DNA of 64,000 nucleotides from Bosea sp. BIWAKO-01 (GTDB taxonomy: Bacteria > Pseudomonadota > Alphaproteobacteria > Rhizobiales > Beijerinckiaceae): positions 1-64,000 of the forward strand of contig NZ_BCQA01000001.1 in assembly GCF_001748145.1 (NCBI RefSeq), written 5' to 3'. Positions 1 to 8,521 of this stretch are shown here, piece after piece. Each line of letters begins with the position of its first letter. Position 1 is the stretch's first letter. Under the pieces are notes generated by a model. The model was not told the origin of the DNA and made no database searches. It worked only from the letters and a program-made list of their open reading frames with translations. The position numbers were made by a program, and so were the translations under genes.

Positions 1-70
1 ATCCCGCCGGGCCCTGCCACGGCGAGGTCGTGACGCCGTGCGGATGCCGGCGTCGCGGATATCGGTTGCG

Positions 71-100
71 GCCCCTCACCGGGATGTCCCGGTGAGGGGC
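71..100. terminator. Perfect 14-bp inverted repeat, probable terminator
   Basis: Two perfect 14-base arms (71-84 and 87-100) are separated by TG. The hairpin lies just past the stop codon of the minus-strand solute-binding protein gene that ends at 111. There is no U-run on either side, so it may act as an mRNA 3' stabiliser or a Rho-linked site rather than a classical intrinsic terminator. Bases 1-70 hold no gene that I can support. Confidence 0.6.
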
Positions 101-110
101 TGCTTCGTGC

Positions 111-1898
111 TTAGTTGCGATACCAGGACGCGAGGTTCCAGGTGTCGACGTCCCAACCGCTGTGATCATGCGCGAGGGTCAGCGCCGCAGCGACGACCTT
201 GGTCCGCGACAGGACCGGCAGGATCACGTTGGCTTCGCAGAAGATCTCGTTGACCTTGATCAGCAGCGCAGCGCGCTTGGCCGGGTCGAGTTCCTTCTGG
301 GCAGCCTTGTAGGCCTCGTCAGCCGCCGGGTCGGAGTAACGCGAGACGTTGCGGCCGAGCCACTTGTTCTCCTTGTTGGCGATTTCCCAGGACACGAACT
401 GGTTCAGGAAGCGCTCCGGATCCGGCTGCGGCTGCGTCGTCGTGTACATCTCCATGTCGACATAGAGCTTGGTGTAGGTGTCGGGGTTGGCGACGTCCGA
501 GGAGAAGAACACGGACGCGGTCACCGACTTCAGCTCGAGATCGATGCCGGCGCGCTGGCAGGCCTGCTTGATGATCGCCTGGACCTTCTGACGCGGCGCG
601 TTGATCGAGGTCTGGAAGACGAACTTGAGCTTCTTGCCATCCTTCTCGCGGATGCCGTCGGCGCCCTTCTTCCAGCCGGCCTCGTCGAGGATCTTGTTGG
701 CCTTCTCGACGCTGAACTCGTATTTCAGCTTCTCCGACTTGAACTGCTTCGGCTGGTTGACGAAGCTCGCCGTCGCGATGCCGCCGCGGCCATAGATGAA
801 CTTCTGGATCGAGTCGCGGTCGATCAGCAGGTTGATCGCCTGGCGCACGGCCGGGTCGCTCAGCGTCGGGTGCTTGGTCTTGACGCTGGAACGCTCGCCG
901 TCGACCTCGGTCCATGGGTCGGTGGTGTTCAGGGTGATGAACTCCACGTCGCCGGCCTGCGCTGCGCTGATCTTGCCGCGGCCGCCAGTCTCCATGCGCT
1001 TAAGGACTTCGTCCTCGACCAGTGTATCCCAGGCGTAGTCGTATTCGCCGGTCTGCAGCACGGCGCGCGCCGCCGAGATCGCGTCACCGCCGCCCTTGAC
1101 CTCGAGCGTGTCGAAATGCGGCTTGTTCTGGACGTGGTAATTCTCGTTGCGCGTGCCGGTGAGGACGTCGCCCGGCTTGAAGTCGACGAACTTGTAGGGG
1201 CCGGTGCCGACGGGCTTCAGGTTCGCCGGAGCCTCGCGCGACTTGGCGCCCTTGTACTCGCCGAAATGATGCTTCGGGATGATCATGCCGGCGACGCCGA
1301 CGAAAGCATCGGCCCAGAACGGCGTCGCTTCCTTGAAGATCACCTTGACGGTGTGGGAGTCGATCTTCTCGACCTTGATGTCCTTGTAGGCGCCGGTGGT
1401 GTAGGCGGCGGTCGCCGGATCGGCGGCGTATTCCCAGGTGAAGACGACGTCGTCGGCCGTGAACGGCTTGCCGTCATGCCAGGTCACGCCCTGCTTCAGC
1501 TTCCAGGTGACGCTCTTGCCGTCCTCGGAGAGGCCGCCATTGGCCTTGGTGGGAGCTTCGGCGGCGAGCTGCGGGAAGAGATTGCCCTCCTTGTCCCAGC
1601 CGGCGAGCGGCTCGTAGAAGACGCGCGAGGCGACCTGATCCTTGGTGCCGGACGCGAAATGCGGGTTCAGCAGGGTCGGCGCCTGCCAGAGCAGGATCTT
1701 CAACGGCCCACCGCCGCCAGCCTTGGTCGGCTTGTATTCGATTGTAGCGTTCGCCATCGCGACGCCGTTCCAGGCAAGGATCTGGCTCGCGATCGGCGCC
1801 GTGATACCCACAGCCGCCATTCTCTGAATAAAGGACCGCCGCGACAGGCGCCCTTCCTTCAGATTGTTCACCATCCCCTGGATATCTTGACTATTCAT
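111..1898 (-). CDS. Peptide/opine-type ABC transporter substrate-binding protein (SBP family 5)
   Basis: A 595-residue periplasmic binding protein of the DppA/OppA type, which delivers peptides or similar solutes to an ABC importer. The N-terminus carries a twin-arginine signal (SRRSFIQ near residues 19-25, then a hydrophobic stretch), so it is probably exported folded by Tat. The core shows family 5 hallmarks: an FYEPLAGWD-like strand, a DGKSVTWKLKQGVTWHDGKP region and a long two-lobe architecture. The ATG at 1898 has a GAGGG ribosome site about six bases upstream. No permease or ATPase genes lie beside it inside the window; they may lie beyond base 1, or this may be an orphan binding protein. 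The substrate cannot be told from sequence. Confidence 0.9.
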   Translation of the reverse strand: MNSQDIQGMVNNLKEGRLSRRSFIQRMAAVGITAPIASQILAWNGVAMANATIEYKPTKAGGGGPLKILLWQAPTLLNPHFASGTKDQVASRVFYEPLAGWDKEGNLFPQLAAEAPTKANGGLSEDGKSVTWKLKQGVTWHDGKPFTADDVVFTWEYAADPATAAYTTGAYKDIKVEKIDSHTVKVIFKEATPFWADAFVGVAGMIIPKHHFGEYKGAKSREAPANLKPVGTGPYKFVDFKPGDVLTGTRNENYHVQNKPHFDTLEVKGGGDAISAARAVLQTGEYDYAWDTLVEDEVLKRMETGGRGKISAAQAGDVEFITLNTTDPWTEVDGERSSVKTKHPTLSDPAVRQAINLLIDRDSIQKFIYGRGGIATASFVNQPKQFKSEKLKYEFSVEKANKILDEAGWKKGADGIREKDGKKLKFVFQTSINAPRQKVQAIIKQACQRAGIDLELKSVTASVFFSSDVANPDTYTKLYVDMEMYTTTQPQPDPERFLNQFVSWEIANKENKWLGRNVSRYSDPAADEAYKAAQKELDPAKRAALLIKVNEIFCEANVILPVLSRTKVVAAALTLAHDHSGWDVDTWNLASWYRN

Positions 1899-2412
1899 GA
1901 CTTACCCTCGGATTCAACTGACAAGATACCAGCCACTATACTGGCCGGATCCAGCCTTCTTTTATTGAATCCAAAGCGTGACGATGCTTTGGACCCGATG
2001 CTCGTGGTAAGAGCTACAGAATTAAGCCCGCCTTAAGGCAATCGGCGAAGGTGGCGCTTAAGGTCCGCTTCCGGCACAAGCCAGATATGCGGGAGCCGCG
2101 CAGCGCGATCGCGCCGGGCACGGGATGTTCGCCGATCGGCCGGAAGTGGAGCGACCTGCCCCTCCGAGGACCGTCCAGACTTTGAACCGCCAGCCAGCCC
2201 GGACACAGGACTGATGGAATGCCGCAATGGACCGGGTTCAGGCAAGCTGCCCATGAGGAAGCCCTGCAAAATCCGCACTTCGCAGCATCCCCATCCTGTA
2301 GCAGTAATAGGGTGCGGGCTGCGTCTGCGAGCCTGCGGCAAGGATCGTGAAGCGCCGCGCTCAGCGGCGGAGGTTGCGCGCCATGCGAGCCGTTCTGGAG
2401 GAGACTTCCGTC
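1899..2412. other. Intergenic region between divergent genes, with a small palindrome
   Basis: A 514-base gap between the divergently transcribed binding-protein and carbonic anhydrase genes, expected to hold both promoters. It contains an inverted repeat, CCAAAGC (1971-1977) and GCTTTGG (1986-1992), about 75 bases upstream of the binding-protein start. This could be an operator or a small dispersed repeat. I see no gene here. Confidence 0.4.
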
Positions 2413-3129
2413 ATGTGTGATCTCTGCTGCTCGCCCGCGTCCGGCCTGTCCCGCCGTGGACTGTTTGCAGGCATGGCGGCCCTTGCCGGCGCCGCCGCCC
2501 TGCCCCGGCAGGCCTTCGCCCAGACCGCAGCCCCGCAGAATGCGATCTCGCCGGACGAGGCGCTGAAGCGGCTGATCGACGGCAATGCGCGCTATGCGGC
2601 CAATACGCCAACCAACCAGGATTATTCGGCTGGCCGGGTTGCCCGCGCCAGCGCCCAGTATCCGATCGCCGCAATCCTGAGCTGCGCGGATTCGCGGGTC
2701 TCGCCGGAACTCGCCTTCGACCAGGGGCCCGGCGACCTCTTCGTGGTCCGCCTCGCCGGCAACTTCGTCAATGACGATGGCTTGGCCAGCGTCGAATATG
2801 CCGTGAAATATCTCAACACGCCGCTCGTCATGGTCCTTGGCCATTCGGGCTGCGGTGCCATCGACGCCGCGATAAAGGTCGTGCGGGACAAGGCGACCCT
2901 GCCGGGCCATCTCCAGGAAATGGTGCGCGAGCTCAGGCCGGCGGTCGCGGCCGCCAAGGCCGGCAAGCCGGACGACCTCCTCGCCGCGGCGATCGCGGAA
3001 AATATCCGCCGCGGCAAACGCCGCCTCGAGACTGCCAAGCCGATCCTCACGGAGTTCGTCGCAGCTAAGAAGATCAAGGTGGTCGGGGCGCATTACGAAC
3101 TGGCGAGCGGCAAGATCACGCTGCTCTGA
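2413..3129 (+). CDS. Exported beta-class carbonic anhydrase
   Basis: A 238-residue beta-carbonic anhydrase that interconverts CO2 and bicarbonate. The zinc and catalytic residues are visible: SCADSR (Cys, Asp-Arg dyad) and, about 60 residues on, HSGCG (His and Cys ligands). The ATG at 2413 gives a short leader with CDLCC and then a twin-arginine motif SRRGLF followed by a hydrophobic, Ala-rich segment ending AFAQ, so the enzyme is probably moved to the periplasm by Tat. An in-frame ATG at 2347 would add 22 Arg-rich residues and looks less likely. A periplasmic enzyme would supply bicarbonate or buffer the envelope. No operon partner is evident. Confidence 0.9.
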   Translation: MCDLCCSPASGLSRRGLFAGMAALAGAAALPRQAFAQTAAPQNAISPDEALKRLIDGNARYAANTPTNQDYSAGRVARASAQYPIAAILSCADSRVSPELAFDQGPGDLFVVRLAGNFVNDDGLASVEYAVKYLNTPLVMVLGHSGCGAIDAAIKVVRDKATLPGHLQEMVRELRPAVAAAKAGKPDDLLAAAIAENIRRGKRRLETAKPILTEFVAAKKIKVVGAHYELASGKITLL

Positions 3130-3281
3130 GGCATGGCTGGAGGCGTGCGGCAGCTCGCCCGACGCCTCCGGCCAGCGCTGCTCCTGCTCCCGACTTCCGC
3201 TTTCACGCCCGCTCCATTAGGCACGCGGGAAGACGCAGCACGGGGGGCGCTCCCGCACGTCGATCGGAGAAGGAACGGGGA

Positions 3282-4247
3282 TTGCGCAAGCTTGGCTTTG
3301 ACCTACGTCAGCTGGAGATTTTCCGGGCCGCCGTATCCGCCGGAAGCCTCACGGAAGCCGGACGCATGCTCGGCCTCACCCAGTCCGCCGTGTCCCAGGT
3401 CCTGGCGTCATTGGAGAAGGAGTTCGAGGTTTCGCTGATCGACCGCAGCATCCGTCCGGTTCAGGTCACCACGGCAGGCCGAATGCTGTTGGAGCGTGCG
3501 GAAGCGCTGCTCACCGAGGCCACCGAACTCGACATCAATCTGCGTCGCATGAGCCGCAACGCGACGCCGACCCTCAGGATTTCCATGGTCGCTTCGCTGA
3601 CCACGGTCGTCGGCCCGCAATTCGTGCGGGAACTCGGCCATTCCTTCAAGCGATGCTCGCTTTTTGCAAACCTGCGCGGGCTCAGCGAACAGCAGTTCCG
3701 AAGCCGTGAGATCGATATCCTGATCGGCGTCGACCTGTTGAGGGAGACCGATGTCGCGCTCACCATCCCCCTGCTGATCGAGCCCTTTGCGCTGCTGCTG
3801 CCGGAAGCGTGGGACAAGCCGGTCGAGAGCCTGGCGGATCTCCAAGGGCTCAGCTTCATCCGTCACACCCAGCGCACCAGCGCCGGCCGGCAGATCGAGC
3901 AGGCGATCCGCCAGCGGCGGCTCGACTTTCCCCGCGAGTTCGAAAGCGACACGGCAGACACGATCGCAACGATGGTGTCTGCCGGGTTGGGCTGGACGAT
4001 CACGACGCCGCTGATCGCCCTGCAGACACGGGAGCGGCTGCGCGGAACGCGGCTGGTCGCCCTGCCCGCGATGAAATTGCGGCGACGCGTCGATCTCTAT
4101 GCCCGGAAGTCCGAGTTGGGAACGATCCCGCAGGAGGTTGCCCAGCTCCTCTGCAAACTCCTGCGGACCCAGGCGATGCCCCTTCTCCACGACATGGCGC
4201 CGTGGATGGGGGATCAGTTCCACCTGTTCGAGCAGGAGGGAGGCTGA
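3282..4247 (+). CDS. LysR-family transcriptional regulator
   Basis: A 321-residue LysR-type regulator with an N-terminal winged helix-turn-helix (about residues 8-66, including GSLTEAGRMLGLTQSAVSQ) and a C-terminal effector-binding fold. Translation seems to start at TTG 3282, with a GGAGAAGG ribosome site upstream. The gene is convergent with the amino-acid importer operon ending at 4276 and could control it, but no divergent target shares its promoter. The effector is unknown. Confidence 0.88.
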   Translation: MRKLGFDLRQLEIFRAAVSAGSLTEAGRMLGLTQSAVSQVLASLEKEFEVSLIDRSIRPVQVTTAGRMLLERAEALLTEATELDINLRRMSRNATPTLRISMVASLTTVVGPQFVRELGHSFKRCSLFANLRGLSEQQFRSREIDILIGVDLLRETDVALTIPLLIEPFALLLPEAWDKPVESLADLQGLSFIRHTQRTSAGRQIEQAIRQRRLDFPREFESDTADTIATMVSAGLGWTITTPLIALQTRERLRGTRLVALPAMKLRRRVDLYARKSELGTIPQEVAQLLCKLLRTQAMPLLHDMAPWMGDQFHLFEQEGG

Positions 4248-4275
4248 CCTCCTGCTGGCCAGCCTGCCTGCCGGA

Positions 4276-5106
4276 TCAGTCCAACGTCTTGCCGTTGATC
4301 GCGACGCGTTTGACCGCACTCGGCTGGACGCCATATTTGTCGACGATCTTCTGGTAGCTCCCGTCTGCGATCATCGCCTGCAATGCGGCAGCCACGGCGT
4401 CTCGCAGCCCGGAATTCTTCTTTGACACGCCGATACCCTGATAGGTCATCGCATAGGGCTCTCCCAGGAGCTTGTATGTATTGGGCTCGAGCGACATCAG
4501 GTAAGGCAGGGTTTCGTTCCCCTGCGCGCCCGCGTCGATGCGACCCTGGCGGAGTTGAGCCCGCGCGTCGGCCGACCCTTCCGTGCCGAGGACCTTGATC
4601 GCCGGCTTACCGGCCTTGACGCAATTGTCCTGGCTCCAGCTCTCGATCTCCTTCGGGAAATTGGTGCGCCGGCTCGCTCCGACCGTCTTCCCGCAGAGGT
4701 CGGCGGCGGATTTGAATTCGTCGGCCCGCTTCTGCTGGACGAAATACTGGACGCCCGATTGCATGTAATCGACGAAGTCGATGAGTTCGCGCCGCTCGGG
4801 TAGATCGTTCATTCCGGCCAGGACGAGGTCGATCCGCTCGGTCGTGACCGCGCTGATCATTTGCTCGAAACTGGTTTCCTGCCACTCCACCTTGACGCCG
4901 AGCCGTTCGCCGATCGCGTTCCCGACATCGATGTCGTAGCCGCTGAGCGTGTTGGTGGCGGGGTCCTTGAAGGTGACGGGCGGATAGTTCGCCACCGTGC
5001 CGATCACGATTTTCCCGGCCGATCTGAACTTGTCCGGTACGGCCTGCGCCTGAGCGCAGGACAGGCCGGCCAGGAACGCCGCGACGGCCCATGCTTGGAT
5101 CTTCAT
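4276..5106 (-). CDS. Polar amino-acid ABC transporter substrate-binding protein
   Basis: A 276-residue family 3 periplasmic binding protein. A Sec signal peptide occupies about residues 1-22 (hydrophobic core, then AQAQA). The mature part begins with the usual KIVIGTVANYPPVTFKD strand and includes GYDIDVGNAIGERLGVKVEW, typical of amino-acid binding proteins. The open frame extends far upstream, but only the ATG at 5106 precedes a signal peptide. It is the last gene of a minus-strand operon with an ATPase and permease and forms a complete importer with them. The order after an M20 peptidase suggests that the solute is an N-acylated or conjugated amino acid, or the product of its cleavage. Confidence 0.9.
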   Translation of the reverse strand: MKIQAWAVAAFLAGLSCAQAQAVPDKFRSAGKIVIGTVANYPPVTFKDPATNTLSGYDIDVGNAIGERLGVKVEWQETSFEQMISAVTTERIDLVLAGMNDLPERRELIDFVDYMQSGVQYFVQQKRADEFKSAADLCGKTVGASRRTNFPKEIESWSQDNCVKAGKPAIKVLGTEGSADARAQLRQGRIDAGAQGNETLPYLMSLEPNTYKLLGEPYAMTYQGIGVSKKNSGLRDAVAAALQAMIADGSYQKIVDKYGVQPSAVKRVAINGKTLD

Positions 5107-5147
5107 GTTCCCACTCCTCTTCTGTTTTGAAAGCGACGGCCGGGCGC

Positions 5148-5927
5148 CTACGCGCGTACGGCCGAGATGAATTCCTGGGTGCGCCTGTGCTTCGGCGTGG
5201 ACAGCAGGGCGTCCGGCCGGTCCACTTCGACGATCTCGCCCCTGTCCATGAAGACGACGCGGTCTGCGACTTCGCGGGCGAAGGCGAGCTCGTGGGTGAC
5301 GACGATCATCGTCATGCCGCTCCTGGCGAGTTCCCGCATGACCTGCAGCACGTCGCCGACGAGTTCCGGATCGAGCGCGGAGGTCGGTTCGTCGAACAGC
5401 ATCAGGTCGGGCCGCATGGCCAGGCCGCGCGCGATCGCCACCCGTTGCTGCTGGCCACCCGAAAGCTGGCTGGGATAAGCGTTCTCCTTGTCGGCCAGGC
5501 CGACCTGGACCAGCAGCGCCCGGGCCCGCTCGCGCGCCTGGCCAGGTTCCTCGCCCAGCACCTGCACCGGCCCTTCGACGATGTTCTCCAGCGCCGTGAA
5601 ATGCGGGAAGAGATTGAAGCGCTGGAACACCATGCCGATTGAACGGCGCTGGCGGGCGATCTCGCGGTCCTTGAGGTGATAGAGTTTCTGCCCCTCCCGC
5701 CTGTATCCGACGAGTTCGGAATTGACCCAGATCGCTCCGCCGTCGATCTGCTCGAGCTGGTTGATGCAACGCAGGAACGTGCTCTTTCCCGAGCCCGATG
5801 GGCCGATGACGCAGACGACCTCCCCGCGCTCGATATCGAGCGTGATGTTCCTCAGCGCTTCGAAGTCGCCAAAGGTCTTGCGGATATCGATGGCCCGCAC
5901 CAGCGGCGTGGCGTGGTGACGGGTCAT
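5148..5927 (-). CDS. Amino-acid ABC transporter ATP-binding protein (GlnQ/HisP type)
   Basis: A 259-residue nucleotide-binding subunit. It has Walker A GPSGSGKST (residues 42-50), signature LSGGQQQRVAIARGLA, Walker B LMLFDEPTSALDPE, and the switch His in VTHELAFA. It powers uptake through the adjoining permease. The ATG at 5927 overlaps the permease stop by four bases (ATGA) and has a strong GGGGAGG site, which shows translational coupling. Confidence 0.93.
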   Translation of the reverse strand: MTRHHATPLVRAIDIRKTFGDFEALRNITLDIERGEVVCVIGPSGSGKSTFLRCINQLEQIDGGAIWVNSELVGYRREGQKLYHLKDREIARQRRSIGMVFQRFNLFPHFTALENIVEGPVQVLGEEPGQARERARALLVQVGLADKENAYPSQLSGGQQQRVAIARGLAMRPDLMLFDEPTSALDPELVGDVLQVMRELARSGMTMIVVTHELAFAREVADRVVFMDRGEIVEVDRPDALLSTPKHRRTQEFISAVRA

Positions 5928-6808
5928 CGCCGGCCTCCCCGGTCGCCGCGGCCGAAATACCGCTCGACGAAGCTCTGGCCGAAGCTCAGCAGGCTGACGA
6001 TGGCGAGATACCAGATGCTCGCCACGAACAAGAGCTCAAGGACACGCGAATTGGCGTAGTAGATCGTCTGCGCCGCGTGCAGCATTTCGGAATACTGGAT
6101 CACGCTCGCCAGCGATGTGAGCTTGATCATCCCGATGAATTCATTGCCGACCGGAGGAACGATGACACGCATGGCCTGCGGCATCACGATTCTGCGCAGC
6201 ATTCGCAGGCGCGTCATGCCGATGGCCTGGGCGGCCTCGTATTGTCCCTGGTCGACCGACTGGAGACCCGCGCGAACGACTTCGGAGGTGTAGGCGCCCT
6301 GCTGGATGCCAAGCCCCAGCAGGCCGGCCACGAAAGGCGTCATGACATCCACCGTCCGGACATCGAACAATCCGGGAAAGGCGATGCGCGGGAAGATCAG
6401 GGCCAGGTTGAACCAGATCAGCAGCTGAAGCAGCGCGGGAGCCGCCCGGAAGAGCCAGACATAGCCGATGGCGACGACGCGCAGGACCGGGTTCCGCGAC
6501 AGCCGCATGACGGCGAACACGACGCCGAGCACGATCCCCAGGACCATCGCGCAGATGGCGAGCAGGATGGTGTTGGCCAGGCCGTGCATGATCGCGGGAG
6601 CGGTCAGGAACTGCCCGACATAGCGCCATTCGATGTCGCCGAGCGCGAAGGCCCGCGCGATCGCGGCGAGAATGGCGAGGATCGCCGCGGCGGCGAGGAA
6701 GCGCCCGTAATGCCGCTGCGGCATGATGGTATAATGGGCGATGCGGTATTCATCGGCAGGCAAGCCGCCGGGCCCTGAAGCGGCCGTTGTCGTAACGGTC
6801 GATGTCAT
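5924..6808 (-). CDS. Amino-acid ABC transporter permease (HisM/GlnP type)
   Basis: A 294-residue inner-membrane permease of the polar amino-acid family. Several hydrophobic segments surround the EAA loop (YEAAQAIGMTRLRMLRRIVMPQA), which contacts the ATPase. The N-terminal tail of about 35 residues before the first membrane segment is typical of permeases that carry two halves' worth of function as homodimers. I chose ATG 6808 because GGAG lies six bases upstream; an in-frame ATG at 6865 with GGGGA is a possible alternative (313 residues). The stop overlaps the ATPase start. Confidence 0.88.
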   Translation of the reverse strand: MTSTVTTTAASGPGGLPADEYRIAHYTIMPQRHYGRFLAAAAILAILAAIARAFALGDIEWRYVGQFLTAPAIMHGLANTILLAICAMVLGIVLGVVFAVMRLSRNPVLRVVAIGYVWLFRAAPALLQLLIWFNLALIFPRIAFPGLFDVRTVDVMTPFVAGLLGLGIQQGAYTSEVVRAGLQSVDQGQYEAAQAIGMTRLRMLRRIVMPQAMRVIVPPVGNEFIGMIKLTSLASVIQYSEMLHAAQTIYYANSRVLELLFVASIWYLAIVSLLSFGQSFVERYFGRGDRGGRR

Positions 6809-6971
6809 GGCGGGCTCCGATCGCAGCAGCCGGCCGGCAACGCGCAAGCGATGCGTCTCATTCACTGATCCCCATTGAGTATTGGCGGCCCTGGATCGCC
6901 AGGGTGCGCAGTCCGGCCTGGATCGCCATGCGCCCGTTCGGACGCAGGAGCGGCGATCAGGCGCTGTGCCT

Positions 6972-7020
6972 GGGCATCGGATTTTTCCGAAAACCGGTTT
7001 CTATTTTTCGGAGCGATGCC
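6972..7020. repeat. REP-like palindromic element
   Basis: An imperfect palindrome of about 48 bases, starting GGGCATCGG and ending CGATGCC, with TTTTTCCGAAAACCGG and TTTTTCGG inside. It abuts the stop codon of the M20 peptidase gene. The same CATCGG...CGAAAACCG...TTTCGG...CGATGCC layout recurs at 39343-39441 and 42791-42838, which marks a dispersed extragenic repeat family. Confidence 0.7.
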
Positions 7021-8295
7021 CTAGGCGGTCGGGCTCGCGGGGCGACCGAGATAATCGATCGCGCACATCACATGCAGCTTGAGGACGGCGATGGCCTCAT
7101 CCAGCGTGACGTGCTCCTCATCGGTGCCCATGCTGATCGGCGACGGCCCGCAGATCAGCGCGGGAATGCCACGCCAGCGCCAATAGCGCGTGTCGGTGCC
7201 GCCCAGGCTGCAGACCGGCGGCGCGTCATGGCCGAGCAGGTCTCTGATGTTGCCGCGCAGGATCGTGGCCATCTCGCCGAACGGGTCGGTGCTGCTTGCG
7301 GGATAGCTGTGGTCTTCATTCACGAGCAGCGTGCAGCCGAACTCGCTGGCGAGCGTCTCGAGCTCGCCGCGGATCCGGTCCCGATCCGGGCCGATGGGGA
7401 AGCGCATGTCCAGATGCACGGAACATTGCGTCGGAATCTGCGTCGCCTTCTGGCCGCCCTCGATGATGCCGGCGTTGACGGTAATGCGACGGGCATTATC
7501 CGCCGCCCCTTTCCCGAGATTGGCATCGGCCGCCGCGACAGTTTCGGGAGAGGTCAGGATCGCGTCGATTTCGGGTGGCAGGGTCGCGAGCAGCCGGTGG
7601 TAGCGCTGGTAGATCGCGTGAACGGCGTTGGTGACCTGCTCGATCGGATTGTTGGCCCGGTGCGGATACCCGCCATGGCCGCCCGGCCCCCTCGCCGACA
7701 GCGAGAAGCGCAGCGTGCCCTTCTCCATGAAGCGGACATTGGAGAGCCCGCTGGGTTCACCGTTCAGGCAGCAATCGCCGGTGATCGCGTCTGCATGCTC
7801 GTCGAACAGGTACTTCGTGCCGTAGCGGCCGCCCGATTGCTCGTCCGATACGACGGTCAGCGTCAGGGCGCCGTTCAGGCGATCCCGATAGGGGTGAAGC
7901 AGGCAATAGGTCAGGATGGAGGCGAGCGTTCCGGTCTTCATGTCGGACGCGCCGCGGGCGACGATGCGGTCCCCCACGATCTCAGCCGCCCACAAGGCAT
8001 CGTCCGTCACCGGAAAGACATCCATGTGGCCGTTGAGGACGAGATGGCGTCCGGGCCGAGCGGCGTCCCATCGCGCCAGGATGTTGGGCATGTCGTCGCG
8101 GCAGGAGACCGTGCGATGAGGAAGCCCGAAGCGGCCGAGGATGCCCCGCACGAAATCGGCCGCTTCCCGCATGTCGCCGGGCGGATTGACGCTCCGGATG
8201 CGCAGGAAATCCTGGAGAAGAGCGAGGAATTCGTCCCGCCGGTCATCAATGACCTGGCAGAGTGCGGCCTTCAGGCTTTCGGTGCTGGATGACAT
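7021..8295 (-). CDS. M20-family metallopeptidase (ArgE/DapE/carboxypeptidase type)
   Basis: A 424-residue dinuclear zinc amidohydrolase/peptidase. Metal-binding and catalytic motifs are present: NGHMDVFP (His and Asp), SDMKTG (bridging Asp), VSDEQSGG (catalytic Glu-Glu region), LNGEPSG and a late GTDEEHV (His). The family includes acetylornithine and succinyl-diaminopimelate deacylases and dipeptidases. ATG 8295 is preferred (GAGAAA just upstream); the frame runs on to 8361 without a ribosome site. It leads the operon with the amino-acid importer, so it probably hydrolyses an imported N-acyl amino acid or dipeptide in the cytoplasm. Confidence 0.87.
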   Translation of the reverse strand: MSSSTESLKAALCQVIDDRRDEFLALLQDFLRIRSVNPPGDMREAADFVRGILGRFGLPHRTVSCRDDMPNILARWDAARPGRHLVLNGHMDVFPVTDDALWAAEIVGDRIVARGASDMKTGTLASILTYCLLHPYRDRLNGALTLTVVSDEQSGGRYGTKYLFDEHADAITGDCCLNGEPSGLSNVRFMEKGTLRFSLSARGPGGHGGYPHRANNPIEQVTNAVHAIYQRYHRLLATLPPEIDAILTSPETVAAADANLGKGAADNARRITVNAGIIEGGQKATQIPTQCSVHLDMRFPIGPDRDRIRGELETLASEFGCTLLVNEDHSYPASSTDPFGEMATILRGNIRDLLGHDAPPVCSLGGTDTRYWRWRGIPALICGPSPISMGTDEEHVTLDEAIAVLKLHVMCAIDYLGRPASPTA

Positions 8296-8375
8296 GCGTT
8301 TCTCGGCGGTGATGCAAGCCCGTGGCCTTGCGATTTCGTCCGAGGGATGAATGCCAATCACAGCACGAAGCGATA

Positions 8376-8388
8376 TGACTATTAGTCA
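8376..8388. promoter_or_regulatory. 13-bp perfect palindrome, candidate operator of the peptidase/amino-acid importer operon
   Basis: TGACTATTAGTCA is a perfect palindrome about its central T, set in AT-rich DNA some 80 bases upstream of the M20 peptidase start. The size and position fit a dimeric repressor or activator site. No regulator is assigned. Confidence 0.45.
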
Positions 8389-8430
8389 GATTAATGGATA
8401 GGATTAGCCTTCTTGCTTTTGGGACGAGAG

Positions 8431-8467
8431 GCCTGGAGTCGGTTCTTCCAGGCCCGCTTAGACGGGC
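8431..8467. terminator. Tandem hairpins downstream of the sulfonate operon
   Basis: Two adjacent inverted repeats lie past the stop of the flavin monooxygenase gene: GCCTGGA/TCCAGGC (8431-8437, 8447-8453) and GCCCG/CGGGC (8452-8456, 8463-8467). They could terminate the minus-strand sulfonate operon. They lack a convincing U-run. Confidence 0.4.
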
Positions 8468-8521
8468 GGCTCTCCTTGGCGCGCCCGCTCGGCGCTTGTT
8501 CTGCTGACGTTTCGATGCCGA

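Noticed and set aside
162..2036. A 624-codon open frame on the plus strand opposite the first binding-protein gene
   Set aside because: It is antisense to a clear SBP family 5 gene, and its translation is Arg/Leu/Val/Asp-rich without domains, as expected from third-position GC bias.
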